Shown here piece after piece: positions 1 to 5,682 of a stretch of DNA of 10,621 bases (position 1 is its first letter; each line of letters begins with the position of its first letter). The notes under the pieces were generated by a model, which worked only from the letters and a program-made list of their open reading frames with translations, had not been told where the DNA came from and made no database searches. This DNA is from an uncultured Oscillospiraceae bacterium (GTDB lineage Bacteria; Bacillota; Clostridia; Oscillospirales; Acutalibacteraceae). The translations under genes and the position numbers were made by a program. Location of the stretch: the NCBI GenBank assembly GCA_900546265.1, contig URCA01000070.1:1-10621 (forward strand), written 5' to 3'.

Positions 1-16
1 CGCCGGTTTTCGCCTA

Positions 17-116
17 TAAGGTGTGTTTGCGAGGCACATGTCCTCGCAAACACGGATCGGTAACCCGCCTCCGCTTTTTTGTTTTCCAAATGGCGGATTC
101 CCTTTTTTGACAGCCT
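17..116 (-). repeat. Structured dispersed repeat, copy 1 (3' of dpaB)
   Basis: This is a near-identical inverted copy of 10521-10621. By hand alignment 93 of about 101 columns match, including the first 37 bases from position 17. Read on the minus strand, the sense of dpaB, it begins AGGCTGTC nine bases after the dpaB stop. It then holds a stem AATCCGCC (92-99) / GGCGGGTT (62-69) enclosing a small hairpin (78-90), and a perfect 12-bp stem GTGTTTGCGAGG / CCTCGCAAACAC (23-34 with 42-53, 7-base loop). One outer-stem pair is G-U on the minus-strand RNA but A-C on the plus strand, so minus is the likelier functional strand. Read the other way, the outer stem is followed by CCCTTTTTTG, which would resemble a terminator. 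The family is not recognised. It could be a REP-like element, a MITE fragment or a conserved 3' RNA structure. Confidence 0.88.
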
Positions 117-125
117 ATGCTGCTG

Positions 126-695
126 TTAAACGAACAGCGGCTGGAGCTGCATCCCCTTGAGCGCCGCCTGTATCGTGTCCTCGAGGCGGGCGAAATCCGC
201 CACCAGGGAATTGGGTTTGTTGACCGCGTCGTCCTGCCGCATGGGCACGAAATAGATGTTTTTGGCATTTTTAAGCAGGGCAATGTTCCGCATGGACGCG
301 CCCAGCGCGTCGTTGGTAGACACCGCCAGTATCACAGGCCGGCTGCGCCGCAGATGAGATTTGACCGCCAGAGACACCGGGTTGTCGCTCAGCCCGTTGG
401 CCAGGCGTCCCAGCGTCGTGCCGGTGCAGGGCGCCACCACCAGCGCGTCGAACAGCCCTTTGGGCCCGATGGGTTCCACCTCGGCCAGGGTGGTCAGCGG
501 CTCATGGCCGGTGATGGCCGTCAGCTCCCGGCGGAAATCCTCCGCCGTCTGGAACCGGGTGTCCAGCGCGGCGGCGTTGAAGGAAAGGATAGGCACGATG
601 TCCGCACCCGCCTCCACCAATCCGCGAATTTCCTTGAGCACCCGTTGAAAGGTGCAAAAGGATCCGGAAATGGCAAAGCCCAGCTTGCTGTCCAT
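126..695 (-). CDS. dpaB: Dipicolinate synthase subunit B
   Basis: This 189-residue flavoprotein-fold protein matches SpoVFB/DpaB, the partner of DpaA in making dipicolinic acid from the lysine-pathway intermediate. DPA is made in the mother cell and loaded into the forespore as its calcium chelate. Visible hallmarks are SGSFCTF (residues 10-16) in the N-terminal flavin-binding loop, APCTGTTLGRLANG (88-101), and a DNPVSLAVKSHLR stretch (104-116) typical of the family. The length is close to the usual 195-200. The start overlaps the dpaA stop by one base (TGATG), preceded by a strong ribosome site AAGGAGGGG at 701-709, so the two subunits are translationally coupled. It is the last gene of the unit; only the structured repeat follows. 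Identification is from motifs and gene order. Confidence 0.93.
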   Translation of the reverse strand: MDSKLGFAISGSFCTFQRVLKEIRGLVEAGADIVPILSFNAAALDTRFQTAEDFRRELTAITGHEPLTTLAEVEPIGPKGLFDALVVAPCTGTTLGRLANGLSDNPVSLAVKSHLRRSRPVILAVSTNDALGASMRNIALLKNAKNIYFVPMRQDDAVNKPNSLVADFARLEDTIQAALKGMQLQPLFV

Positions 696-1564
696 CAGAT
701 CCCCTCCTTAAGCATGTTGAGGATGGCGTTTTTGATGATGAATCCAGCGCTTTTGGGCGCTACCCGCCCCGGCAGGGACAGGGCCCAGATGGTTTTGAGC
801 TGCAGCTCGGCCGCCGCCGTGAAGTCCACCCCGCCGGGTTTTGAGGCCAGATCGATGAGCAGGGTGCTTCTGTCCATTCTCTGCAGGATGTCCCAGGAAA
901 ACAGCAGCACCGGCACGGTGTTGAAAATCACGTCGAAATCCCCGGCGTTTTCCAGATGCTGAAGCTCCAGCGTCTCGCAGCCCAAAGTCTGGGCGCGGGC
1001 CAAATCGGAGAATTTGCGGGCCGCCACCGTCACGTTCGCCCCCAGCGCCACCAGCAGCCGGGCCAGCGCCTGCCCCACCCGGCCGTAGCCGGTGATGAGG
1101 CAACGGGCGCCGCTGATGGTGATGGGCAGCTCCTCCATGGCCAGCTGGATGGCCCCCTCGGCCGTGGGCACGGAATTCGCGATGGCCAGCTCCTCCCGCT
1201 GTAAGTAATCGTGGATCGCCATGCCCCGGCTCTCCACCTCCCGCCGGACAATGTCCGAGACCGCCCCGCCCACCAGGCTCTGATGGGGCGCCAGCGCGTT
1301 AAGTACCTGATCCAGCGTGATGCGCATACGGGAGAAGGGCGCGTTGATGTTGGAGCCGTCGGTCGTGACCGGCAGGGGAAGAATGACACAGTCCGCCAGG
1401 GTGGTGGCTTGGGCCGGGTTGGTGCAGCCTGTGACGCAGGGCGGCAGGTCGGTGCTGTCAAACCCGGAAGTGATGACCTTATACCCATCCGCCGCCAGCA
1501 GCCCCGCCAGATATGCCGAGCGGAGATCGCCGCCAATCACGGCAAAGGTTTCTATGTTCCGCAT
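695..1564 (-). CDS. dpaA: Dipicolinate synthase subunit A
   Basis: This 289-residue protein fits SpoVFA/DpaA, the NAD(P)-binding subunit of dipicolinate synthase. It has an N-terminal nucleotide-binding-like segment with GGDLR (11-15), a conserved ANSVPTAEGAI stretch (129-139), and a Rossmann motif GYGRVG (159-164) followed by a basic residue after the second strand (AARK, 181-184). NTVPVL and DLASKPGGVDF follow (215-220, 238-248), as in D-isomer-dehydrogenase-like folds. The ATG at 1562-1564 has a short G-rich ribosome site (GGGGGT) upstream. A candidate sigma-K promoter lies about 35 bases upstream, which fits the known mother-cell control of spoVF. It is adjacent to and coupled with dpaB. 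No dapA, dapG or asd gene accompanies it here, unlike the Bacillus subtilis cluster. Confidence 0.94.
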   Translation of the reverse strand: MRNIETFAVIGGDLRSAYLAGLLAADGYKVITSGFDSTDLPPCVTGCTNPAQATTLADCVILPLPVTTDGSNINAPFSRMRITLDQVLNALAPHQSLVGGAVSDIVRREVESRGMAIHDYLQREELAIANSVPTAEGAIQLAMEELPITISGARCLITGYGRVGQALARLLVALGANVTVAARKFSDLARAQTLGCETLELQHLENAGDFDVIFNTVPVLLFSWDILQRMDRSTLLIDLASKPGGVDFTAAAELQLKTIWALSLPGRVAPKSAGFIIKNAILNMLKEGI

Positions 1565-1597
1565 TAAATAACCCCCATAGGATACAATCTTCGTTCC

Positions 1598-1624
1598 ATT
1601 CTATGAGAGCCAGTAGAAATAGGT
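1598..1624 (-). promoter_or_regulatory. Candidate sigma-K promoter of dpaAB
   Basis: On the minus strand an AC dinucleotide (1624-1623) is followed after exactly 17 bases by CATAGAAT (1605-1598). This fits the B. subtilis sigma-K pattern (-35 AC, -10 CATANNNTA) and is 7 of 8 for the sigma-E -10 CATACAAT. The predicted start lies about 25-30 bases upstream of the dpaA ATG, downstream of the pepF terminator. It makes biological sense because spoVF is a classic late mother-cell gene pair. The motif is short and was assigned by eye, so sigma-E recognition is also possible. Confidence 0.55.
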
Positions 1625-1652
1625 TCCGGCCAGGAAGACGACGGCGGCGCAG

Positions 1653-1680
1653 AAAAATACGGGCCGCGTTTGCGGCCCGC
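1653..1680 (-). terminator. Rho-independent terminator of pepF
   Basis: On the minus strand, 12 bases after the pepF stop, there is an 8-bp GC stem CGGGCCGC / GCGGCCCG (1672-1679 with 1660-1667) with a 4-base loop, followed by TATTTTT. Stem, spacing and T-tract are all as expected. It separates pepF from dpaAB, so dpaAB needs its own promoter. Confidence 0.85.
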
Positions 1681-1691
1681 ATCGGATTTTG

Positions 1692-3485
1692 TTATACCAG
1701 CGCCGCCAGCTCTCCAGCCATATCGGCGAACTCGTCCAGGGCGGCCTGGACCGGCGCGGTGGTGGACATGTCCACACCCGCCTTCCGCAGGGTATCGGCC
1801 GGGTAGTCGCTTCCCCCCGCATGAAGGAACCGCAGATATCTCTCCACCCCGCCGCCGTTCAGGATCCCTCGGCTGATGGCCGCCGCCGCCGAAAACCCAG
1901 TGGCGTATTTGAAGACGTAGAACGCGTTGTAAAAATGGGGAATCCGCGCCCATTCCCAGTCCATATACGGGTCGATGACCACCTTCGGGCCGAAATACTC
2001 CCGCAAAAGACCGTGATATACCCCGCACAGCGCCTCGGCGGTCAGCGGCTCCCCGGCCTCCGCCATGGCGTGGGCCTTCAACTCGAACTCCGCGAACATG
2101 GTTTGGCGGAACACCGTGCCCCGGAATTCCTCCAGATAGCGGTTGATGAGGAACGCTTTGCGTTGGCGCCCCTGCTCGCTTCCGTCGTCGCACGCGGCGA
2201 TCATCCCCCGCATGAGCAGGTTTTCATTGACCGTGGAGGCGATTTCCGCCAGGAAAATGGGATAGTCCTTGTTGATATAGGGCTGGGTGTCCGAATAATA
2301 GGTGTGCAGGCAGTGGCCCGCCTCATGGGCCAGGGTGAACACGTCCCCCAGCTGCCCGACGAAATTGAGCAGCATGTAGGGATGCACCCCGTAAACCCCG
2401 GTGGCGTATGCGCCGGTGGTCTTCCCCGCTGTCTCGTACACGTCCACCCAGCCGCCCGCCAGCAGCTTTTCGAGATCCCGGCGGTAGGTTTCCCCCAGAG
2501 GGGCCAGCTGCTCGACAACCAAATCCCGCGCCTGCTCGTAGGTATAGCTCTCCTCCGGCAGCTCCACCACCGGCACATAGCAGTCGTAGATGTGCAGCTC
2601 CTCCACGCCCAACATCCGGCGGCGCAGCTCCAGGTACTCGTAATAAGCGGGCAAAGCCCCCCGCACCGCCTCGATGAGGCCGGTGTAAATCGACCGGGGC
2701 AGCGCGTCGGAGAACAGCGCGGCCTCCAGGCTGTCGGCATAGCCCCGGGCCCGGGCCGCGAACACGTCGGCGCGCACCTGCCCGGCGTATAAAGCCGCGA
2801 TGGTGTTGCCCATCTTCTGGAACGCCGTGTGCATCACCTCGAAAGCCTCGGCCCGCACCCGCCGGTCGCGGCTCTCCCGGAATTTGGCGAACGCGCCGTC
2901 GGTCAAGTGCACCGTCGCCCCGTTTTCGTCGGTCACGTCGCCCCGGGGCAGGTCCACGCTCTCCAGCATGGAAAAGGCGTTGTCCATGGCCTCCATCGCC
3001 GGGGCCGCCATGGCCATCAGCTGCTCCTCCCGGGTGGACAGCACGTGGGCCCGCCCGCGGATAATATCGTCCACCATATGGCGGTAGTCGGCCAGCTCCT
3101 CGTCCTGCTCCACCATAGCCCGCAGCGCCGCGGGGTCCATGGCCGTCAGTTCCGGCGTCAGGAAGGCTGTCGCCTCCTGCACCCGGAACAGCGCCGCCGT
3201 CGCCCGATCCACCATGGACTGGGCCTTGGGGGAGGCGTTGTCCAGGTCCTGTCCCATCTTGGCGTACATATACACCCGCTCCAGCCGCATGGACAGCGCC
3301 ACATAGGCCGCCAGGCAGTCCTTGAAGGCCCTGGCCTCCGCCAGCCGGCCGGAAAAGCCCGCCACCTGATCGGTCAGCCCGCCGAGGCTGTCCAGCTCGG
3401 CTTCCCAAGCCGCGTCGGTTTCGTATATATCGGTCAGCCGCCATTTGTATGCGGGCGCGATAGCTTCCCGTGTTTTGGTTTCCAT
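1692..3485 (-). CDS. pepF: Oligoendopeptidase F (M3 metallopeptidase)
   Basis: This cytoplasmic zinc peptidase of about 597 residues belongs to the M3B/PepF family and degrades short oligopeptides. The catalytic motif HEAGH is at residues 387-391, inside TLAHEAGHCLHTYYSD. The third zinc ligand is the Glu of FLAEIASTVNE (414). The N-terminal helical PepF domain starts with PAYKWRLTDIYE. I chose the ATG at 3483-3485, giving METKTREAIAP, because it matches the usual N-terminus and length and has AAAGG 10 bases upstream. An in-frame ATG at 3530 would add 15 unlikely residues and lacks a ribosome site. It is monocistronic, with an extended -10 promoter upstream and a strong terminator downstream. 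It shows no signal peptide and no damage. PepF is often annotated near sporulation genes but is a general peptidase. Confidence 0.95.
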   Translation of the reverse strand: METKTREAIAPAYKWRLTDIYETDAAWEAELDSLGGLTDQVAGFSGRLAEARAFKDCLAAYVALSMRLERVYMYAKMGQDLDNASPKAQSMVDRATAALFRVQEATAFLTPELTAMDPAALRAMVEQDEELADYRHMVDDIIRGRAHVLSTREEQLMAMAAPAMEAMDNAFSMLESVDLPRGDVTDENGATVHLTDGAFAKFRESRDRRVRAEAFEVMHTAFQKMGNTIAALYAGQVRADVFAARARGYADSLEAALFSDALPRSIYTGLIEAVRGALPAYYEYLELRRRMLGVEELHIYDCYVPVVELPEESYTYEQARDLVVEQLAPLGETYRRDLEKLLAGGWVDVYETAGKTTGAYATGVYGVHPYMLLNFVGQLGDVFTLAHEAGHCLHTYYSDTQPYINKDYPIFLAEIASTVNENLLMRGMIAACDDGSEQGRQRKAFLINRYLEEFRGTVFRQTMFAEFELKAHAMAEAGEPLTAEALCGVYHGLLREYFGPKVVIDPYMDWEWARIPHFYNAFYVFKYATGFSAAAAISRGILNGGGVERYLRFLHAGGSDYPADTLRKAGVDMSTTAPVQAALDEFADMAGELAALV

Positions 3486-3551
3486 ACCGTCCCAACCTTT
3501 CCATGCATACAGGGAACGTTCACCGCCCATCTGTACGCGCCGTTTCTTATT

Positions 3552-3560
3552 AGTATACCA
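3552..3560 (-). promoter_or_regulatory. Extended -10 promoter of pepF
   Basis: TGGTATACT on the minus strand (TATACT at 3557-3552) matches an extended sigma-A -10 element, TGnTATAAT type. It lies about 65 bases upstream of the chosen pepF start. I see no convincing -35 at 16-18 bases, which is usual for extended -10 promoters. A 6-bp inverted repeat, CCGGGA / TCCCGG (3589-3594 with 3603-3608), lies just upstream and has no clear role. Confidence 0.45.
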
Positions 3561-3610
3561 CCCTCCCTGCCCGGATACCAGTCCCCGCCCGGGAAATTTT
3601 CATCCCGGAA

Positions 3611-3637
3611 ACCACGGCCCGTCCCCCCGCATATACT
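3611..3637 (+). promoter_or_regulatory. Candidate sigma-K/E promoter for the Amidase_6 gene
   Basis: AC (3611-3612), a 17-base spacer and CATATACT (3630-3637) on the plus strand repeat the geometry seen upstream of dpaAB. The -10 is 7 of 8 for CATACAAT. It lies directly upstream of the left end of the palindromic element, about 300 bases before the amidase start. Without that element the start codon would be about 25 bases from the -10. Support is motif-only; the -35 contributes just two bases. Confidence 0.4.
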
Positions 3638-3641
3638 GGGA

Positions 3642-3916
3642 TAGCATCGATTGACAAGGGGAAACGCGTTTTTTCGGCGTGAAAAGGGGTGCTGGCGGCG
3701 TTGTCCTCGTTGCCGGGCGCCAGCCCGGCGGTCTCGTCCGCCTTGCCATCTCCTCTTTTTCACTGCCGAAAAGCTCCGAAGGACCTGCCGTCGGAGCAAA
3801 AAGGCGGCCAGCAAGGCTGCAGGCTGCGGGCGGGCTGACGCCCGCCAAAGCCGAAAACGCCGCAGGCCGCCTTTTTGGCCGACGGCAGGCGTGTTCGCCC
3901 TTGTCAATCGATGCTA
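3642..3916 (+). repeat. Multi-branched palindromic element with 19-bp terminal inverted repeats (MITE-like or RNA leader)
   Basis: A perfect 19-bp inverted repeat TAGCATCGATTGACAAGGG closes the element (3642-3660 with 3898-3916). The outermost bases are TA on both sides, so it can be read as 17-bp ends GCATCGATTGACAAGGG with a TA target duplication, as for IS630/Tc1-type elements. Inside are three arms. Arm 1 is a 15-bp stem with one bulge (3671-3685 with 3757-3772), capped by GGCGG/CCGCC and by a GCCGGGC/GCCCGGC hairpin (3712-3718 with 3723-3729). Arm 2 is GCTCCGA/TCGGAGC (3773-3779 with 3791-3797). Arm 3 is a 12-bp stem AAAAAGGCGGCC (3798-3809 with 3865-3876), holding GGCGGGC/GCCCGCC (3829-3835 with 3840-3846). 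No transposase is encoded. Open frames cross it but look unlike protein. It is followed directly by the amidase ribosome site. Confidence 0.85.
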
Positions 3917-3936
3917 GCAAAGGGGGATGCGTCATC

Positions 3937-4413
3937 ATGTACAATCGCGAAAAAGCGGTGGCCTACGCCCATCGCTGGGCTTACGGCTTCAATCCGGCAT
4001 ACGGAAATTTCACCGATATGGGCGGCGACTGCACCAACTTTTTGTCCCAGTGCCTGCACGCCGGCGGCCTGCCCATGAACTACCGGCCGGTCACCGGCTG
4101 GTTTTACAACAGCCTGTCATCCCGCGCGCCGGCCTGGACAGGGGTGCAGCCCTTCTTCAATTTCATGACCGGCCTCCAAGGCGGACGGCCCTATGCGGCG
4201 GTCGTCTCCCTGGAAGAGATCGAGCCAGGGGACGTGCTGCAAATCTCCTTTGACGGCGGCGTACGGTTTTCGCACGGCTTCTTCGTGGTGGAGGTGGGCT
4301 CCCCCCGTTCGGAGGCCACGGTGCTGGGCGCCACCCACACCGAGAGCAGCGACTACCGCCCCCTGAGCCACTGGCAGGGCGCGGTCTACCGCTGCCTGCA
4401 CATTCTGGAATAA
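3937..4413 (+). CDS. Amidase_6-family putative amidase/cysteine hydrolase
   Basis: This 158-residue single-domain protein has the signature of the putative amidase domain family (Amidase_6), related in fold to NlpC/P60- and CHAP-type cysteine hydrolases. The N-terminus is YAHRWAYGFNPAYGNF (10-25), then GGDCTNFLSQCLHAGG (29-44) with probable nucleophile Cys32, GDVLQI (99-104), and RFSHGFFVVE (110-119) with probable catalytic His113. A peptidoglycan substrate is inferred from the family. No signal peptide is seen, so it would act in the cytoplasm, which would suit a mother-cell role at the spore cortex or coat. The start is the ATG at 3937 with GGGGGA ten bases upstream. Longer in-frame readings run through the palindromic element and are rejected. 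It is monocistronic, behind a candidate sporulation promoter and the element. Confidence 0.85.
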   Translation: MYNREKAVAYAHRWAYGFNPAYGNFTDMGGDCTNFLSQCLHAGGLPMNYRPVTGWFYNSLSSRAPAWTGVQPFFNFMTGLQGGRPYAAVVSLEEIEPGDVLQISFDGGVRFSHGFFVVEVGSPRSEATVLGATHTESSDYRPLSHWQGAVYRCLHILE

Positions 4414-4420
4414 CACCAAA

Positions 4421-4445
4421 GGCGGCTGCACATATGGCAGCCGCC
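4421..4445. terminator. Bidirectional terminator between convergent genes
   Basis: A 9-bp GC stem GGCGGCTGC / GCAGCCGCC (4421-4429 with 4437-4445) with a 7-base loop lies between the amidase stop and the FabG-like gene stop. The plus side is followed by CGTTTGCGTTT and the minus side by TTTGGTGTT, both moderately T-rich, so it can end transcription from either direction. Confidence 0.75.
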
Positions 4446-4454
4446 CGTTTGCGT

Positions 4455-5189
4455 TTATATCAGGAAGCCGCCATTGACCCCCAGCACCTGGCCGGTGATG
4501 AAATCCGCCGCGTCGGAGGCCAGGAAAGCGATGGCCGCCGCCGTCTCCTCCGGGGTGCCCAGGCGGCCCAGAGGCGTTTCCTCCATCAGCGCCCGTCGGG
4601 CTGTTTCGTCGAAGCCGGCGAGCATGTCGGTGTCCACCACCCCCGGCGCGACGCAGTTGACCTGGATGCCCGACGGCCCCACCTCTTTGGCCAGCGCTTT
4701 GGTCAGCCCGATGATCGCCGCCTTGGCGGTGGAATAATGCACCTCGCAGGAAGCGCCGGTGATTCCCCAGATGGAGGACACGTTGACGATTTTCCCCCGC
4801 TTTTCCCGGATCATGGAGGGGAGCACGCAGCGGCAGCAGTGATAGGCCCCGTTCACATGCACCCCCAGCATGGCGTTCCACTCCGCCGGGGTGATGTCGG
4901 TGAACAGCCGCTGGGCCGCGACGCCCGCGTTGTTCACCAGCACCCGCACCGGCCCCAGCCGTTTCTCCACCGCTGAAATCATGGCCTCTACCTGCCCGAG
5001 ATCGGCCACATCCGCCTGAAAGGCCGCCGCGTCGGCCCCCTGCGCGCGCAGCGCGGCGGCCAGTTCCTCCGCCGCCCGCTGCGAGCGGACATAGTTGACC
5101 GCAACCGCAAAGCCCTGACGGGCCAGCAGCTCCGCCGTGGCCCGCCCTATTCCCCGGGACGCCCCGGTTATCAGCGCCGTTTTTCCCAT
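4455..5189 (-). CDS. 3-oxoacyl-ACP reductase-like SDR (FabG family)
   Basis: This 244-residue classical short-chain dehydrogenase/reductase is presumably NADPH-dependent. Visible motifs are the cofactor loop TGASRGIG (8-15), NNAG (86-89), the catalytic Asn in HVNGAY (113), NVSSIWG with Ser139, YSTAK with Tyr152 and Lys156, and VNCVAPGVVDTDM (177-189). The best guess is FabG, the ketoacyl-ACP reductase of fatty-acid synthesis, but no other fab genes are nearby. A stand-alone role such as the EF-P modification reductase YmfI, also FabG-like, is equally possible. I chose the ATG at 5187-5189 because AGGTGA sits six bases upstream. A GTG at 5196-5198 abutting the comEB stop would add three residues. 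It is the last gene of the minus-strand run and ends at the shared terminator. Confidence 0.88.
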   Translation of the reverse strand: MGKTALITGASRGIGRATAELLARQGFAVAVNYVRSQRAAEELAAALRAQGADAAAFQADVADLGQVEAMISAVEKRLGPVRVLVNNAGVAAQRLFTDITPAEWNAMLGVHVNGAYHCCRCVLPSMIREKRGKIVNVSSIWGITGASCEVHYSTAKAAIIGLTKALAKEVGPSGIQVNCVAPGVVDTDMLAGFDETARRALMEETPLGRLGTPEETAAAIAFLASDAADFITGQVLGVNGGFLI

Positions 5190-5198
5190 GGCCGTCAC

Positions 5199-5678
5199 CT
5201 ACAAATCCAGGCCGACATGCTGTCCCATCGGCTCATAGGCCCGGTAGGTCACGCCAGTCAGCTCCATCATCCGCTTGGAGGCCAGCACCGAGTCGCTGTC
5301 CGCGTACTTGTCGGACAGATAGACCACCTCCCGGATCCCCGCCTGGATGATAGCCTTGGCGCACTCGTTGCAGGGGAACAGGGTGGTGTACAGTCTCGCC
5401 CCCTGGAGCCTGCCGCCCGAATAGTTGAGAATGGCGTTGAGTTCCGCGTGACAGACGTATAAATATTTTGTGTCCCGGGGCGCGCCCTCCCGCTCCCAGG
5501 GCATCACGTCGTCGCTGCAGCCGATGGGCATCCCGTTATAGCCCACCGACAGAATTTTCTTGTCCGCCCCCACGATGCAGGCCCCCACCTGGGTGCCCGG
5601 ATCCTTGCTCCGCTGGGCGGACAGCAGGGCGATGCCCATAAAATATGCGTCCCAGGACAGATAATCTTTCCGTTTCAT
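5199..5678 (-). CDS. comEB: Deoxycytidylate (dCMP) deaminase, ComEB family
   Basis: This 159-residue zinc deaminase converts dCMP to dUMP for thymidylate synthesis. The zinc and catalytic motifs are CHAELNAIL (His77, Glu79) and PCNECAKAI (Cys103, Cys106). The N-terminus KRKDYLSWDAYFMGIA and the KDPGTQVGACIV segment (25-36) are typical of dCMP deaminases rather than cytidine or tRNA deaminases. The ATG at 5676-5678 has AGAGGT upstream and lies four bases after the mutY stop. An upstream in-frame extension (to 5735) lies inside mutY, is Arg-rich and is rejected. The downstream FabG-like gene follows with no gap (TAG directly against GTG), so all are probably cotranscribed. Grouping with upp two genes upstream in the run fits pyrimidine nucleotide salvage. 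Confidence 0.93.
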   Translation of the reverse strand: MKRKDYLSWDAYFMGIALLSAQRSKDPGTQVGACIVGADKKILSVGYNGMPIGCSDDVMPWEREGAPRDTKYLYVCHAELNAILNYSGGRLQGARLYTTLFPCNECAKAIIQAGIREVVYLSDKYADSDSVLASKRMMELTGVTYRAYEPMGQHVGLDL

Positions 5679-5682
5679 CGGT

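Noticed and set aside
17..53. CRISPR repeat or phage attachment site at the 31-base palindrome
   Set aside because: Only one unit occurs per end, with no spacers, no tandem array, and no integrase or cas gene in the window.
117..962. Long plus-strand open frame antisense to dpaA/dpaB, and similar long frames antisense to pepF and mutY
   Set aside because: These are shadow frames caused by high GC codon usage. They are Arg/His/Gln/Gly-rich with no motifs, opposite genes with clear family signatures.
1601..1691. Possible microprotein ending in a perfect transmembrane-like stretch (PVFFCAAVVFLAGTYFYWLS) after pepF
   Set aside because: No start codon lies near it in frame, and it overlaps both the pepF terminator and the candidate dpaA promoter. 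Probably chance.
3651..3656. Perfect TTGACA in the left terminal repeat as a -35 box
   Set aside because: No -10 hexamer is found at 15-19 bases downstream, and the same six bases recur mirror-image at the other end, so it is explained by the terminal repeat.
3679..3936. N-terminal extension of the amidase reading frame through the palindromic element
   Set aside because: The frame is open but low-complexity, Arg/Ala/Gly-rich and unrelated to the family. The conserved domain starts at the ATG at 3937, which has its own ribosome site.
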